In this document: positions 18,977 through 27,931 of the stretch, in pieces
Layout of the letters: each line of letters opens with the position of its first letter
Position numbering within the stretch: the stretch's first letter is position 1
NCBI GenBank assembly: GCA_017938695.1
Contig: JAGBBA010000046.1
Location: 1 to 44,272, forward strand
Length of the DNA: 44,272 nucleotides
Direction: 5' to 3'
DNA from: Clostridia bacterium
GTDB lineage: Bacteria > Bacillota > Clostridia > Christensenellales > Aristaeellaceae
The notes under the pieces: generated by a model
Seen by the model: the letters and a program-made list of their open reading frames with translations, nothing else
What the model was told of the DNA's origin: nothing
Databases searched by the model: none
Translations under genes and position numbers: made by a program

Positions 18977-20124
18977 TGGCTAAGAAGAACAACATTCCGG
19001 AAGTCGATATCATTGTTGACGAAAAGGCCGGAGTGATCCGCGAGGTGGAGCCGGACAAGAAGCTCCGCTCCAAGAAGGGCCACGAGCGTCGCGTGAACGG
19101 CGCGATCTACGCCATCCTGATCCTGATGAGCATCATCTGGCTGTGCCCCTTCGTGTTCCTGGTACTGCAGTCCTTCCGCGGCGAGAGCGGCGGCCAGGTG
19201 GCCTACGTGATCCCCAAGCAGTGGACGCTGGACAACTACGCCTTCCTGTTCCAGGGCGTGGGCTTCTCCCTGCAGACGCTGGTGAAGGACCTGCCCAACA
19301 TCATCCTGACGGTGATCACCAACGTGCTGGGCATCTGGGGCATGGTGGCCTTCCTGCGCCGCAAGCCCAAGAACCCCATTGAGAAGACCAAGGGCAACCT
19401 GAAGGCTGCCGCGCTGGTCTTCGGCGTGCTGCTGCTGATCAACTTCATGCGCTGCGTGGACTCCACCAACTGCGACTTCGTCCGCTGGTTCATGAATACC
19501 CTGACCATCGCCCTGTTCTGCGCTGTGATCCAGACGGTGATGGTGCTCTCCGTTTCCTACACGCTGAGCCGCATGCGCTTCAAGGGCCGCAAGCTGATCA
19601 TGAACGTGGTGCTGGTGCTGGGCATGTTCCCCGGCTTCCTGACCATGATCGTGCTCTACTACCTGCTGAAGATGTTCGGTCTGACCCAGGCAGGTGCCGT
19701 GCCCGGCCTGATCCTCATTTCCTGCGCATCCTCCGGCATGGGTTACTACATTTCCAAGGGCTTCTTCGATACGATCCCGAAATCCCTGGACGAATCCGCC
19801 CGCATCGACGGCGCGACCCGCTTCCAGGTGTTCCTGAAAATCATCATGCCCATGGCCAAGCCCATCGTGATCTACACCATCCTGATGGCCTTCATGGGCC
19901 CCTGGGGCGACTACGTCTTTGCTTCCTACGTAGCCTTCGGCCACAAGGCCAGCTACAACGTGGCTGTGGGCCTGTACCGCTGGGTGAACACCAACGACTA
20001 TCAGGGCTATTTCACCCGTTTCTGCGCCGGCGGCGTGCTGGTGGCCATCCCGATCACCGTGCTGTTCATGGCCCTGCAGAAGTATTACGTCGAGGGCGTT
20101 ACCGGCGGTGCCGTGAAGGGGTGA
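18976..20124 (+). CDS. MalG-type ABC permease with an extra membrane insertion
   Basis: 382 aa against about 280-300 for typical MalG proteins. A charged cytoplasmic head (1-38) precedes helix 1. The segment between helix 1 and the conserved permease core (about 95-160) holds an additional hydrophobic pair, split by a basic loop (RRKPKNPIEKTKG), that typical MalG lacks. The EAA loop (DESARIDGATRFQ near 275) and the C-terminal GAVKG end are normal. The gene overlaps the MalF-type gene by one base. It partners the MalF-type protein to form the pore for sugar imported by the 15826-17031 binding protein. Confidence 0.85.
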   Translation: MAKKNNIPEVDIIVDEKAGVIREVEPDKKLRSKKGHERRVNGAIYAILILMSIIWLCPFVFLVLQSFRGESGGQVAYVIPKQWTLDNYAFLFQGVGFSLQTLVKDLPNIILTVITNVLGIWGMVAFLRRKPKNPIEKTKGNLKAAALVFGVLLLINFMRCVDSTNCDFVRWFMNTLTIALFCAVIQTVMVLSVSYTLSRMRFKGRKLIMNVVLVLGMFPGFLTMIVLYYLLKMFGLTQAGAVPGLILISCASSGMGYYISKGFFDTIPKSLDESARIDGATRFQVFLKIIMPMAKPIVIYTILMAFMGPWGDYVFASYVAFGHKASYNVAVGLYRWVNTNDYQGYFTRFCAGGVLVAIPITVLFMALQKYYVEGVTGGAVKG

Positions 20125-20136
20125 CTTCGTCACATT

Positions 20137-20278
20137 TTTCCGCCAATGGCGATGGGAGCCTTGCTCGACTTCCGCGCCTGGTGGAGTGCACAGCCCAGCG
20201 GGCAGTGCCCGCGCCCATTTCCGCCAATGGCACTGGAAGCCCTACGCGACTTCCGCGCCTGGTGGAGTGCACAGCCCA
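20137..20278. repeat. two-copy direct repeat, 81-base period
   Basis: Two 61-base copies (20137-20197 and 20218-20278) differ at about 6 positions and are separated by 20 bases. Each begins TTTCCGCCAATGGC and ends GTGGAGTGCACAGCCCA. They fill the gap between the permease and ATPase genes. I saw no other copy in the window. Confidence 0.85.
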
Positions 20279-20332
20279 AAGCCCTGTATGATTGCTTGAT
20301 CGAAGAATCCTATACAAGGAGGAAAAACAACA

Positions 20333-21457
<1,125 letters not shown>

Positions 21458-21487
21458 AGCACAATTGAATCACCGGGGCCCTTGCCC

Positions 21488-21524
21488 CAAAAAACACCCC
21501 TCGGCACCCCCCGCCGAGGGGTGT
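21488..21524 (-). terminator. terminator-like hairpin oriented to the minus strand
   Basis: A 12-bp stem is followed on the minus strand by six T; on the plus strand no T run follows. It may still stop msmX transcription, but by shape it would end leftward transcription from the hairpin array, where no gene is seen. Confidence 0.45.
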
Positions 21525-21768
21525 TCACGTTCCTTGCAATACGTCCTCCTCAAGCCCCTGCGGCTGTCGCACAAGCCGCAAAGGGACAATGCGGTGACTT
21601 TGCAGAGGATTGCTTCCGCTGAAAGCGGAAATTCAGGCAATCCTCTGCAACGGAGCCGCCCCGCATGACAGCCGCTCGACCTGTCGCAAAAGGAGCGAGG
21701 GGGTCCGGGGGGAAGCGTAATCGCTTCCCCCCGGCGGCTTTGCGCCGCTTTCGACGCGCGAAAGCGGC
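21493..21768. repeat. array of long perfect and nested hairpins
   Basis: The 402-base gap 21458-21859 has no credible gene. It contains ACACCCCTCGGC/GCCGAGGGGTGT (21493-21524), an outer 14-bp stem TTGCAGAGGATTGC (21600-21613)/GCAATCCTCTGCAA (21637-21650) that encloses TTCCGCT/AGCGGAA, CCGGGGGGAAGCG/CGCTTCCCCCCGG (21705-21734) and GCCGCTTTCG/CGAAAGCGGC (about 21744-21768). Frames across it are GC artefacts. Confidence 0.7.
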
Positions 21769-21803
21769 CCCCACGTCGCACATCAAACCCACCCCAAATC
21801 CCC

Positions 21804-21846
21804 AAAAAAAGAACAGCTGCGCTATATTGCACGTGCAGCTGTTCTT
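21804..21846 (-). terminator. hisS terminator
   Basis: AAGAACAGCTGC (21809-21820) pairs perfectly with GCAGCTGTTCTT (21835-21846). On the minus strand the stem runs directly into about seven T. It is 13 bases past the hisS stop. Confidence 0.85.
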
Positions 21847-21859
21847 GCTGATAACCGGC

Positions 21860-23104
21860 TTACTCCGCCTTCTGTCCCAACACCTTGATATCCTCATTGT
21901 CATAGAAGGCAACGGCAGCGAAGCCAGTGGCTTCCAGGTTGCCCAGCTGCTTGCCCAGCTTTTTCTGCTGAGGAAGCACCGTAACGGCGTAGTTCTCACG
22001 CAGCCGCTCAGCCTTGAGCAGCACCTCGGCAAAGGGAGCGTCGCTGCGGTAGAGCAGGGCCAGCTTTTCGGCGGCAGGCACCTTGCGGCCCTGCTCCAGC
22101 AGAATGCCGCAGATGCGCTCGAAGCCGATGGAGAAGCCCACGGCAGGCACTTCCTGGCCCAGGAACTTGCCGATCATGCCGTCGTAGCGGCCGCCGCCGG
22201 CCACAGCACCGGAGAAGGCGGCGCAGGTGATTTCGAACACCACGCCGGTATAGTAGCCCTGGCCGCGCACCAGCGAGGGGGCGTAGGCAATGCCGTAGCG
22301 GCCGCCGGACAGCTGGCGAATGGTGCTGATGATGGTCATCAGGTCGTCGGAGAGGGTCTTGTCCTCCAGCAGGGAGGCAACGCGCTCGATGGAGAAATCG
22401 CCCTCGCGCAGGAAGGCGTCCAGGGACTCCACGGCCTGGGCGGGGCATTCCTTGTCGGTCAGCTCGGCCTTCACGCCATCGGGGCCGATCTTATCCAGCT
22501 TGTCAAAGGTGACGCACACGCTGTCCAGGGTATCGGGGGCAAAGCCCATGGCGGCCAGCATGCCGCGGAGCATCCGGCGGTCGTTGATGTTGACGGTGAA
22601 ATCGTTGAAGCCAATGGCCAGCAGAGCGCGGGCGGTGACGTCGATCAGCTCGATCTCCGCGTTGATGCTGCTGTCGCCCAGGATGTCGATATCACACTGC
22701 ACAAACTCGCGGCTGCGGCCCTTCTGGGGACGCTCGGCGCGGAACACGCGGTCAGTCTGGATGGCCTTGAAAGGCGTGGGCAGGCTGGCGCGGTTGGCGG
22801 CATAGTAGCGGGAGAGGGGCAGGGTCAGGTCGTAGCGCAGGCCCATGTCCGACAGGTTCTTCTCTTCGCCGGACTGCAGGGCGGCGGCCAGCTTGTCGCC
22901 GCGCTTGAGCACCTTGAAGATCAGGTTCAGGTTATCGCCGCCGTCGCTCTTGTCCAGGTTTTCCATATCCTCCAGCATGGGGGTGCCGATGCGTTCAAAG
23001 CCGCTGGCGCGGTAGGTTTCCAGAATTTTGCCCTGTACATAATCGCGCAGGCGCATTTCATCCGGCAGATAGTCCTTCATACCCTTCAAGGGGTTGATCT
23101 TCAT
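21860..23104 (-). CDS. hisS: histidyl-tRNA synthetase (class II)
   Basis: 414 aa. It charges tRNA-His with histidine. Class II motif 2 (RAERPQKGRSREF) and motif 3 (VGFSIGFERI) are intact. The histidine-specific block reads LVRGQGYYTG where most HisRS have RGLDYYT, with the key Arg kept, and the second block AGGGRYDGMIG is present. The C-terminal anticodon-binding domain is short and ends soon after the helix LGKQLGNLEATG. So it could be a HisRS of a variant Clostridia branch or a paralogue; the catalytic set argues against HisZ. AAAGGAG with 8-base spacing fixes ATG 23104. It has its own promoter and terminator. Confidence 0.8.
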   Translation of the reverse strand: MKINPLKGMKDYLPDEMRLRDYVQGKILETYRASGFERIGTPMLEDMENLDKSDGGDNLNLIFKVLKRGDKLAAALQSGEEKNLSDMGLRYDLTLPLSRYYAANRASLPTPFKAIQTDRVFRAERPQKGRSREFVQCDIDILGDSSINAEIELIDVTARALLAIGFNDFTVNINDRRMLRGMLAAMGFAPDTLDSVCVTFDKLDKIGPDGVKAELTDKECPAQAVESLDAFLREGDFSIERVASLLEDKTLSDDLMTIISTIRQLSGGRYGIAYAPSLVRGQGYYTGVVFEITCAAFSGAVAGGGRYDGMIGKFLGQEVPAVGFSIGFERICGILLEQGRKVPAAEKLALLYRSDAPFAEVLLKAERLRENYAVTVLPQQKKLGKQLGNLEATGFAAVAFYDNEDIKVLGQKAE

Positions 23105-23131
23105 GGTGATCGCTCCTTTCGTAACGGTTCG

Positions 23132-23160
23132 ATTATAAGGGGTACAGCGATTTTTTGCAA
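23132..23160 (-). promoter_or_regulatory. hisS promoter
   Basis: Minus-strand TTGCAA (23155-23160), exactly 17 bases, and consensus TATAAT (23132-23137), about 28 bases ahead of the start codon. There is no room for a T-box leader. Confidence 0.75.
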
Positions 23161-23203
23161 CCGTTTGCCGGATTTTATGCAAGGAAAAAACCCTGGGGGT
23201 ATG

Positions 23204-23230
23204 AAAAGGGCTCCCCAGTGCCGGGGAGCC
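23204..23230 (-). terminator. terminator of the first MATE gene, past the palindromic element
   Basis: GGCTCCCC and GGGGAGCC pair over a 6-base loop (23209-23230), followed on the minus strand by CTTTT. Transcripts of the MATE gene would run through the palindromic element before ending here. Confidence 0.55.
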
Positions 23231-23278
23231 GGAGGAAGAAGCAATGGGGATTGATCAAACAGGGCGGTGCGTGCAGGC

Positions 23279-23401
23279 TCCACCTCATCCGTCACGGCTT
23301 GCGCCGTGCCACCTTCCCCTCAAGGGGAAGGCTTTGTCGCGGCTATTCTTTGGCTTCCCCTTGAGGGGAAGCTGTCGCCGCAGCGACTGATGAGGTGGAA
23401 A
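23279..23401. repeat. nested palindromic MITE-like element, short copy
   Basis: 123 bases with inverted ends TCCACCTCATC and GATGAGGTGGA. Inside are CACGGC/GCCGTG, CCTTCCCC/GGGGAAGG and CTTCCCC/GGGGAAG hairpins. Its left arm is nearly identical to the copy at 9339-9568 but it lacks that copy's 105-base insertion. The 329-base gap 23105-23433 holds this element, the hisS promoter and a terminator, and no gene. Confidence 0.8.
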
Positions 23402-23433
23402 TGCCAGGCCAAATTTTACGCTTATCCCACCCG

Positions 23434-24882
23434 TTATACCTTAATGCTGTGCCACTTCTCGCTGCGGTAGCGGCGGAGCATCAGCGTCAGGCGGACGGTC
23501 ATGTCGCACAGGGTCGCGCTCCAGGCGGCCACCAGGGCGATGTCGCTGCGGCCGAATACCGTTCCGGCCACGTACACGCCCAGCAGGGCCAGCACGGGGC
23601 GGATGCAGGTAACGGTGATCAGCATCACCCGGGCGGTGTACTTCACGTCGCCTGCGCCGCGCAGGGCACCGGAGGACACCACAGCCACCATCTGCAGCGG
23701 CTGGATCAGCCCCAGGACGATCATCACGTTCACGGCCATGTGGCGCACGGCCTCGGAGTCGTTGCCGGAGATGAACATATTCACCAGCGGCGCGCGGAAC
23801 AGAATGCACACCGCCGCCAGCCCCAGGCCAATGGCCAGGGAGAACCGCTGGGCCAGCGTGCCGTAGATATGGGCCAGGTCGCGCCGCTTTTTGCCCAGCA
23901 TCTGCCCCACCAGGGAGGTACCGGCGATGCCCAGGCCATCGGCAAAGGAGAAGGACAGGTTCAGGAACTGGCCGCAGATCTGGTGGGCGGCGAAGGCGTC
24001 GGTGCCCAGGTCGGCCACGATGCGGGCATAGGCGAAGAAGCCGATGCGCATGGCCAGCTGCTCCACCATGGCGGAGGAACCCACCTGCAGTAGAGCCTTG
24101 CCGCTGGGGATATCGGGCTTCCAGCTATCGTGCCGGGAGAGGCTCAAAAAGCTGCCGTGGCTGTGGAACATGGCCCGCAGGCTGAGGAAGAAACCCACCA
24201 CCAGGCCGATCACCGTGGCGATGGCTGCGCCCCGCACCCCCAGCTTGGGGAAGGGGCCGATGCCGTTGATGAGCAGATAATTGCAGATGATGTTGACGAT
24301 GTTGGAGGAGATGTTCACCTGCATGGTCAGGCGGGTGTTGCCCACGCCGCGCTGGGCGGCGCACAGGCCCATCGACAACGCCTGGAAGGGCAGTGCCCAG
24401 CCCAGGATGGCAAAGTACTCGGTGGAGGATTCCAGGGTGCGGCCTGCCTCGGCCCCGGCGAAGATCATCAGCGCGCGGCTCAGGGGCAGCAGCAGGGCCA
24501 TCAGCACCGCGGAAAGCACCAGGATCATGATAATGGAGGTGCGCACGGTAGCATTGGCGTCGGCTTGGCGGCCTTCGCCCTTGCGGCGGGCCACCACGGC
24601 GGTGATGCCCGTGTTCAGCGCGAAAAACAGGCTCAGCATGATCATGCGGGGCTGGCCCACCAGGCCCACGGCGGCCACGGCATCGGTGCCGATGGAGGAC
24701 ACCATCACCGTGTCCATCATGTTGATGAGGGAGATCAGCACCATTTCACACACCGAGGGCACGGCAATGCGGATGTATTCCTTGTACATCTCGCGGCCCG
24801 GGGGCAGGTCGCCTGCGGTGTTTTTCAGGGATCGGGGCAGCATACGGCGGGTATCAAAATAAGGGAAAAACTTTTTCAGCAT
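23434..24882 (-). CDS. MATE family multidrug/toxin exporter
   Basis: 482 aa and 12 predicted transmembrane helices in two six-helix halves, the usual MATE size. A cytoplasmic head of about 45 residues precedes helix 1. Family-typical segments include the helix 1 stretch MVLISLINMMDTVMVSSIG and the matching A-R-GAGDVK (second half) and AAQRGVGNT (first half) loops. It exports cationic or organic compounds in exchange for Na+ or H+; the substrate is unknown. ATG 24882 follows AAAGG with 8-base spacing and gives MLKKFF; the frame is open further up but without a ribosome site. It has its own extended -10 promoter. Confidence 0.9.
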   Translation of the reverse strand: MLKKFFPYFDTRRMLPRSLKNTAGDLPPGREMYKEYIRIAVPSVCEMVLISLINMMDTVMVSSIGTDAVAAVGLVGQPRMIMLSLFFALNTGITAVVARRKGEGRQADANATVRTSIIMILVLSAVLMALLLPLSRALMIFAGAEAGRTLESSTEYFAILGWALPFQALSMGLCAAQRGVGNTRLTMQVNISSNIVNIICNYLLINGIGPFPKLGVRGAAIATVIGLVVGFFLSLRAMFHSHGSFLSLSRHDSWKPDIPSGKALLQVGSSAMVEQLAMRIGFFAYARIVADLGTDAFAAHQICGQFLNLSFSFADGLGIAGTSLVGQMLGKKRRDLAHIYGTLAQRFSLAIGLGLAAVCILFRAPLVNMFISGNDSEAVRHMAVNVMIVLGLIQPLQMVAVVSSGALRGAGDVKYTARVMLITVTCIRPVLALLGVYVAGTVFGRSDIALVAAWSATLCDMTVRLTLMLRRYRSEKWHSIKV

Positions 24883-24938
24883 GGCTATACCTTTCGGGCA
24901 GTATATCGCTGCGGTTTGTATTGATGTGTCTACCGGAA

Positions 24939-24967
24939 AGTATAGCACAAAAGGACAGGCTTGTCAC
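24939..24967 (-). promoter_or_regulatory. promoter of the first MATE gene
   Basis: Minus-strand GTGACA (24962-24967), 17 bases, and TATACT (24939-24944) preceded by TG (extended -10). Confidence 0.65.
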
Positions 24968-24997
24968 ATATTCCTTGGGTGAAAATGGAACAAAACT

Positions 24998-25492
24998 TTA
25001 CAGCGGATGATACTGCACCCGGGCCAATTGCAAACTGGCGTTGAGCTCCCGCATCAGGTTGCCGGGCAGGTACCGCGCAGGCCGCTTGCGCAGATACACC
25101 GCCCGCGCAGCCTGGAGGGACTCCGCCACGAACTGGGAGCAGAAGTACTTCTTCTCTGCATGATAAGGGATGTGCAGAAAGCAGCAGATCACCCCCAGCA
25201 GGGAGTAGCGGTAGTCCTCCCGGTGGGTTTCAAACCGGGCGATGCGCTGCTTCAGCTGCTGGTAGGCACCGTCGGATATCCGCAGCTGGTAGCATTTGAC
25301 CTGCTCCACGCCGTGCCGCTTGAATTTCGCGGCACTTTCTTTGGTAAAGCCCTTGAAGGTGAAGCTGTACATGGCGTCCATATCGGTGTCCAGGGCCAGG
25401 GACACGTGGGTGAAGTTGCAGCCGTTGAGCAGCGACACCAGCCGGGAGACCGGATCAGTAAACCTGCTGAGCACGATGGCGATGGTTTTCAT
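24998..25492 (-). CDS. small YiiX/permuted NlpC-P60-like protein
   Basis: 164 aa, no signal peptide. A His in THVSLALD (near residue 29) and a Cys in YFCSQFVAESL (near 120) stand in the order found in circularly permuted papain-like (YiiX/YebB) proteins, where His precedes Cys. Such proteins act as cysteine peptidases, amidases or lipid hydrolases; the substrate here is unknown. Two adjacent ATG codons are available; I chose the second (25492) because AAGGTG is better spaced for it. A perfect consensus promoter (TTGACA-17-TATAAT) and an operator-like palindrome precede the gene, so it is likely strongly but conditionally expressed. Confidence 0.65.
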   Translation of the reverse strand: MKTIAIVLSRFTDPVSRLVSLLNGCNFTHVSLALDTDMDAMYSFTFKGFTKESAAKFKRHGVEQVKCYQLRISDGAYQQLKQRIARFETHREDYRYSLLGVICCFLHIPYHAEKKYFCSQFVAESLQAARAVYLRKRPARYLPGNLMRELNASLQLARVQYHPL

Positions 25493-25521
25493 CATATCAC
25501 CTTGATTTACAATAACTTCTA

Positions 25522-25542
25522 ATCGGTTTTTTAAAAACCGAT
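25522..25542. promoter_or_regulatory. near-perfect palindrome in the leader, operator candidate
   Basis: ATCGGTTTTT and AAAACCGAT form a 21-base near-palindrome just downstream of the predicted transcription start of the YiiX-like gene and upstream of its ribosome site. The position suits a repressor roadblock. Read as RNA, it would be a weak AT-rich hairpin. Confidence 0.45.
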
Positions 25543-25551
25543 GCAAAGGTT

Positions 25552-25580
25552 ATTATAAACACGACGAAGCGGCTTGTCAA
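25552..25580 (-). promoter_or_regulatory. consensus promoter of the YiiX-like gene
   Basis: Minus-strand TTGACA (25575-25580), exactly 17 bases, TATAAT (25552-25557). Both boxes are perfect. The -35 overlaps that of the divergent GH26 promoter. Confidence 0.8.
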
Positions 25581-25603
25581 GGGGCGGGGGATGCTGATAT
25601 AAT
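25574..25603 (+). promoter_or_regulatory. promoter of the GH26 gene
   Basis: TTGTCA (25574-25579), 18 bases, TATAAT (25598-25603) with upstream TG (extended -10). The leader is about 28 bases. Confidence 0.75.
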
Positions 25604-25638
25604 CAATAGACCAAAGAAGATCGTTTGGAGGGACAAAA

Positions 25639-27096
25639 ATGAAGCGTTTTGCAGCCCTGCTGCTGGCGATGGTGCTGTGCCTGGCCTCTGCCGGCGCAGA
25701 GGAGATCTGGACGCCCCGGGAGGCCCCGGCCATCCGCAACAGCCTTTCGGCGGAGGAAAAGGCCGCCCAGCAGCAAGCCATTCTGGAAAAGGGCGAGTTC
25801 CTGTTTTCCGGCGTGGTGAACCAGCGGTACCGCGCCTTCAACATCAAATTCCTCAAGGAAGCCGATCCCCAGGATCTGCTGGCCCTTCTGTATGCTACGG
25901 ACAAGGCCTCCAGCGGCACGCTGACGGTGGAATCCGGCGGCAAGTCCATGGAGATCAACGCCTCTGGCAACACGCCCGGGGAGGAAACGCTGCGGATCAT
26001 CTCCATTCAGGATATGATGGACGTTACCGGCGCGGCGGCTCCTGCTGACCTGCGGGGCCTGTCCATCAACGCCAGCGGCGGTGCGCGGATTGCCGGGCTG
26101 TATTTCCTCAAGGGCGAGGTGGCCCGGGAGCTGCTCACCTGGCAGGACAGCGTGAAGGAGGCGGAAAAGATCATCCACACCTATACGGGGGAGCTTTCCA
26201 ACCCCAAGGCCATTGAGAACGCCAGGGTGGTGTACGCCTACCTGCAGGAGATCAACGGCCAAAAGTGCCTTACCGGCCAGATGGAATCCACCTGGATGGG
26301 CTCGCCGGATTACGAGATGAAGTACATCGAAAAGCACACCGGCAAGCTGCCCGCCCTGCGCGGCCTGGACTTTATGCACAACGATTTCAATGGCGTGGTG
26401 AAGCGCGCCATCGCCTGGTGGGAGAAGGGCGGCATCCCCACCATCTGCTGGCACACCGGCTCGGATTTCGCCAGCGGCTACAACGAGAGCCTGAACCACA
26501 ACCTGAACTGGGAGGAAGCCTTCGTCCCCGGCAGCAAAACCTATAACAAGCTGCTCAAGGACATGGACCGGGCGGTGCCCTACCTGCAAAAGCTGGAGGA
26601 CGCGGGCGTGCCCGTTCTGTGGCGGCCCTTCCATGAGCTGGATGGCGGCTGGTTCTGGTGGTCCAAGGGCGGCAGCGAAAGCTTTGTGAAGCTGTGGCAG
26701 CTGATGTACAGCCGCTACACCGATCACTGGGGATTGGATAACCTGATCTGGGTGCTGGGGTATTCCGGCAACGGCGGCAACATGGAAGCCTGGTATCCCG
26801 GCGACAGCTATGTGGATGTGATCGGCGCGGACAGCTACACCGCCGGTGCCAACGGCCACCTGTATGCCGAGGTGGCGGCCCTGGCCCCCGAAGGCATGCC
26901 CATCGTATTCCACGAGTGCGGCTCCATTCCTACCCAGGAGCAGATGGAGCAGGCAGCAGCCCCCTGGGCGCTGTTCATGGTGTGGCACACGGATCACATC
27001 ACCAAGCACGAGTTCAACACCCCGGAAAGCCTGAACGCCGTTTACAACAGCGACTACTTCATTACCCTGGACGAAGTGCCTGCACTTGCAAGATAA
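25639..27096 (+). CDS. secreted GH26 beta-mannanase-like enzyme
   Basis: 485 aa with a signal peptide (1-20). The GH26 barrel runs from about 195 to the end. Acid/base Glu333 is in WRPFHELDGGWFWW, the hallmark of the family, and nucleophile Glu426 is in VFHECGSIP. GH26 enzymes mainly cut beta-1,4-mannan; a few cut mixed-linkage glucan or xylan. Residues 25-190 form an N-terminal beta-rich domain that may bind carbohydrate (inference). GGAGGG precedes the ATG. The 3' end of the gene carries the -35 of the next gene. Mannan is the only polymer in this window without an evident dedicated importer. Confidence 0.88.
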   Translation: MKRFAALLLAMVLCLASAGAEEIWTPREAPAIRNSLSAEEKAAQQQAILEKGEFLFSGVVNQRYRAFNIKFLKEADPQDLLALLYATDKASSGTLTVESGGKSMEINASGNTPGEETLRIISIQDMMDVTGAAAPADLRGLSINASGGARIAGLYFLKGEVARELLTWQDSVKEAEKIIHTYTGELSNPKAIENARVVYAYLQEINGQKCLTGQMESTWMGSPDYEMKYIEKHTGKLPALRGLDFMHNDFNGVVKRAIAWWEKGGIPTICWHTGSDFASGYNESLNHNLNWEEAFVPGSKTYNKLLKDMDRAVPYLQKLEDAGVPVLWRPFHELDGGWFWWSKGGSESFVKLWQLMYSRYTDHWGLDNLIWVLGYSGNGGNMEAWYPGDSYVDVIGADSYTAGANGHLYAEVAALAPEGMPIVFHECGSIPTQEQMEQAAAPWALFMVWHTDHITKHEFNTPESLNAVYNSDYFITLDEVPALAR

Positions 27097-27114
27097 GCGG
27101 CAAGGTGCTATAAT
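27086..27114 (+). promoter_or_regulatory. promoter of the membrane-anchored unknown, overlapping the GH26 end
   Basis: TTGCAA (27086-27091), 17 bases, TATAAT (27109-27114) with TG upstream. The -35 box lies inside the last codons of the GH26 gene. Confidence 0.7.
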
Positions 27115-27148
27115 ACATCATATTTATTTCGTTAGGAGGTTCCCTATT

Positions 27149-27922
27149 ATGGCCAAGAAAAAGTATGACTATCGGGCTGCACAGGCCCACAAGCGTAATC
27201 AGCAGAAGATCGCCGATGCCAAGGCGAAAGCCAAGCAGAAGGAGTTCTTCCAGAAGTACGGCAAGCAGGTGATCATCGGCGTGGTGGCTGCCATCGTGGT
27301 GATCGTGGCCATCTGGCTGGGCTGCAAGTGGTTCGTGGGCCCCGGCGGCTCCATCCCCAACTGGTTCGGCACCCTGCGCAACGTTGAGGAAAACTGGATC
27401 GTGACCAACACCGGCACCACCCGTAGCCCCAAGTATTTCAAGCTGGGCGAGTATAACGCTCCCGAGGGCTACACCCTGGATCCCGATTATGCCGGTTCTT
27501 CCGACCCCCTGAACCAGTTCCAGTACTACACCCCCAACGATGAGGCTTCTCCCATCGAGTCCCTGTACGTCAGCGGCGTGAAGAACACCTCCGCGGCGGA
27601 CATGATCACCAACGTTCTGGGCCTGTACGGCGAGAACGGCGGTGCCAAGCAGGGCACCATCGGCGGCCATGACGTGCACTACGCTTACATCACCATGGAT
27701 ACCACCGTGGACCAGATGGACGAAGAGGGCAACGTGATCGAAGCAGCCGAGGAAGACAAGACCGGCACCAGCATGCTGGTGATGTACACCGACACCGTGC
27801 AGGACTCCTGCATCCTGGTGATGATCAGCACCAAGGAAACTCCTCTGGCCGAAGTGGTGGCCGAGGACGTGCTGCTGGCCGAGGCTGAAAAGGTTCTGCC
27901 CCTGCTGACGGTCGAAAAGTAA
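27149..27922 (+). CDS. single-pass membrane protein of unknown function
   Basis: 257 aa, not recognised. A strongly basic, helical N-terminus (1-37, many Lys and Ala) leads into one transmembrane helix (about 38-60). The remainder (65-257) is an acidic extracellular domain with alternating strands and no catalytic motif I can name. The topology suggests an N-in anchor. The start follows AGGAGG with 8-base spacing; the frame is open further up without a ribosome site. The gene has its own promoter and terminator. Its codon choice (GCT, GTT, CGT present) hints at good expression. It sits between GH26 and GH79-like genes, but nothing ties it to them. Confidence 0.75.
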   Translation: MAKKKYDYRAAQAHKRNQQKIADAKAKAKQKEFFQKYGKQVIIGVVAAIVVIVAIWLGCKWFVGPGGSIPNWFGTLRNVEENWIVTNTGTTRSPKYFKLGEYNAPEGYTLDPDYAGSSDPLNQFQYYTPNDEASPIESLYVSGVKNTSAADMITNVLGLYGENGGAKQGTIGGHDVHYAYITMDTTVDQMDEEGNVIEAAEEDKTGTSMLVMYTDTVQDSCILVMISTKETPLAEVVAEDVLLAEAEKVLPLLTVEK

Positions 27923-27931
27923 TTCACCTAA

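Noticed and set aside
20137-20278. CRISPR array
   Set aside because: Only two 61-base units with a 20-base gap and internal mismatches, and no cas genes.
21470-21832. 120-codon frame across the hairpin array
   Set aside because: Its translation is Arg/Cys/Gly-rich and follows the inverted repeats; no ribosome site fits.
23105-23160. T-box leader before hisS
   Set aside because: The promoter ends about 28 bases from the start codon, leaving no room for a leader RNA.
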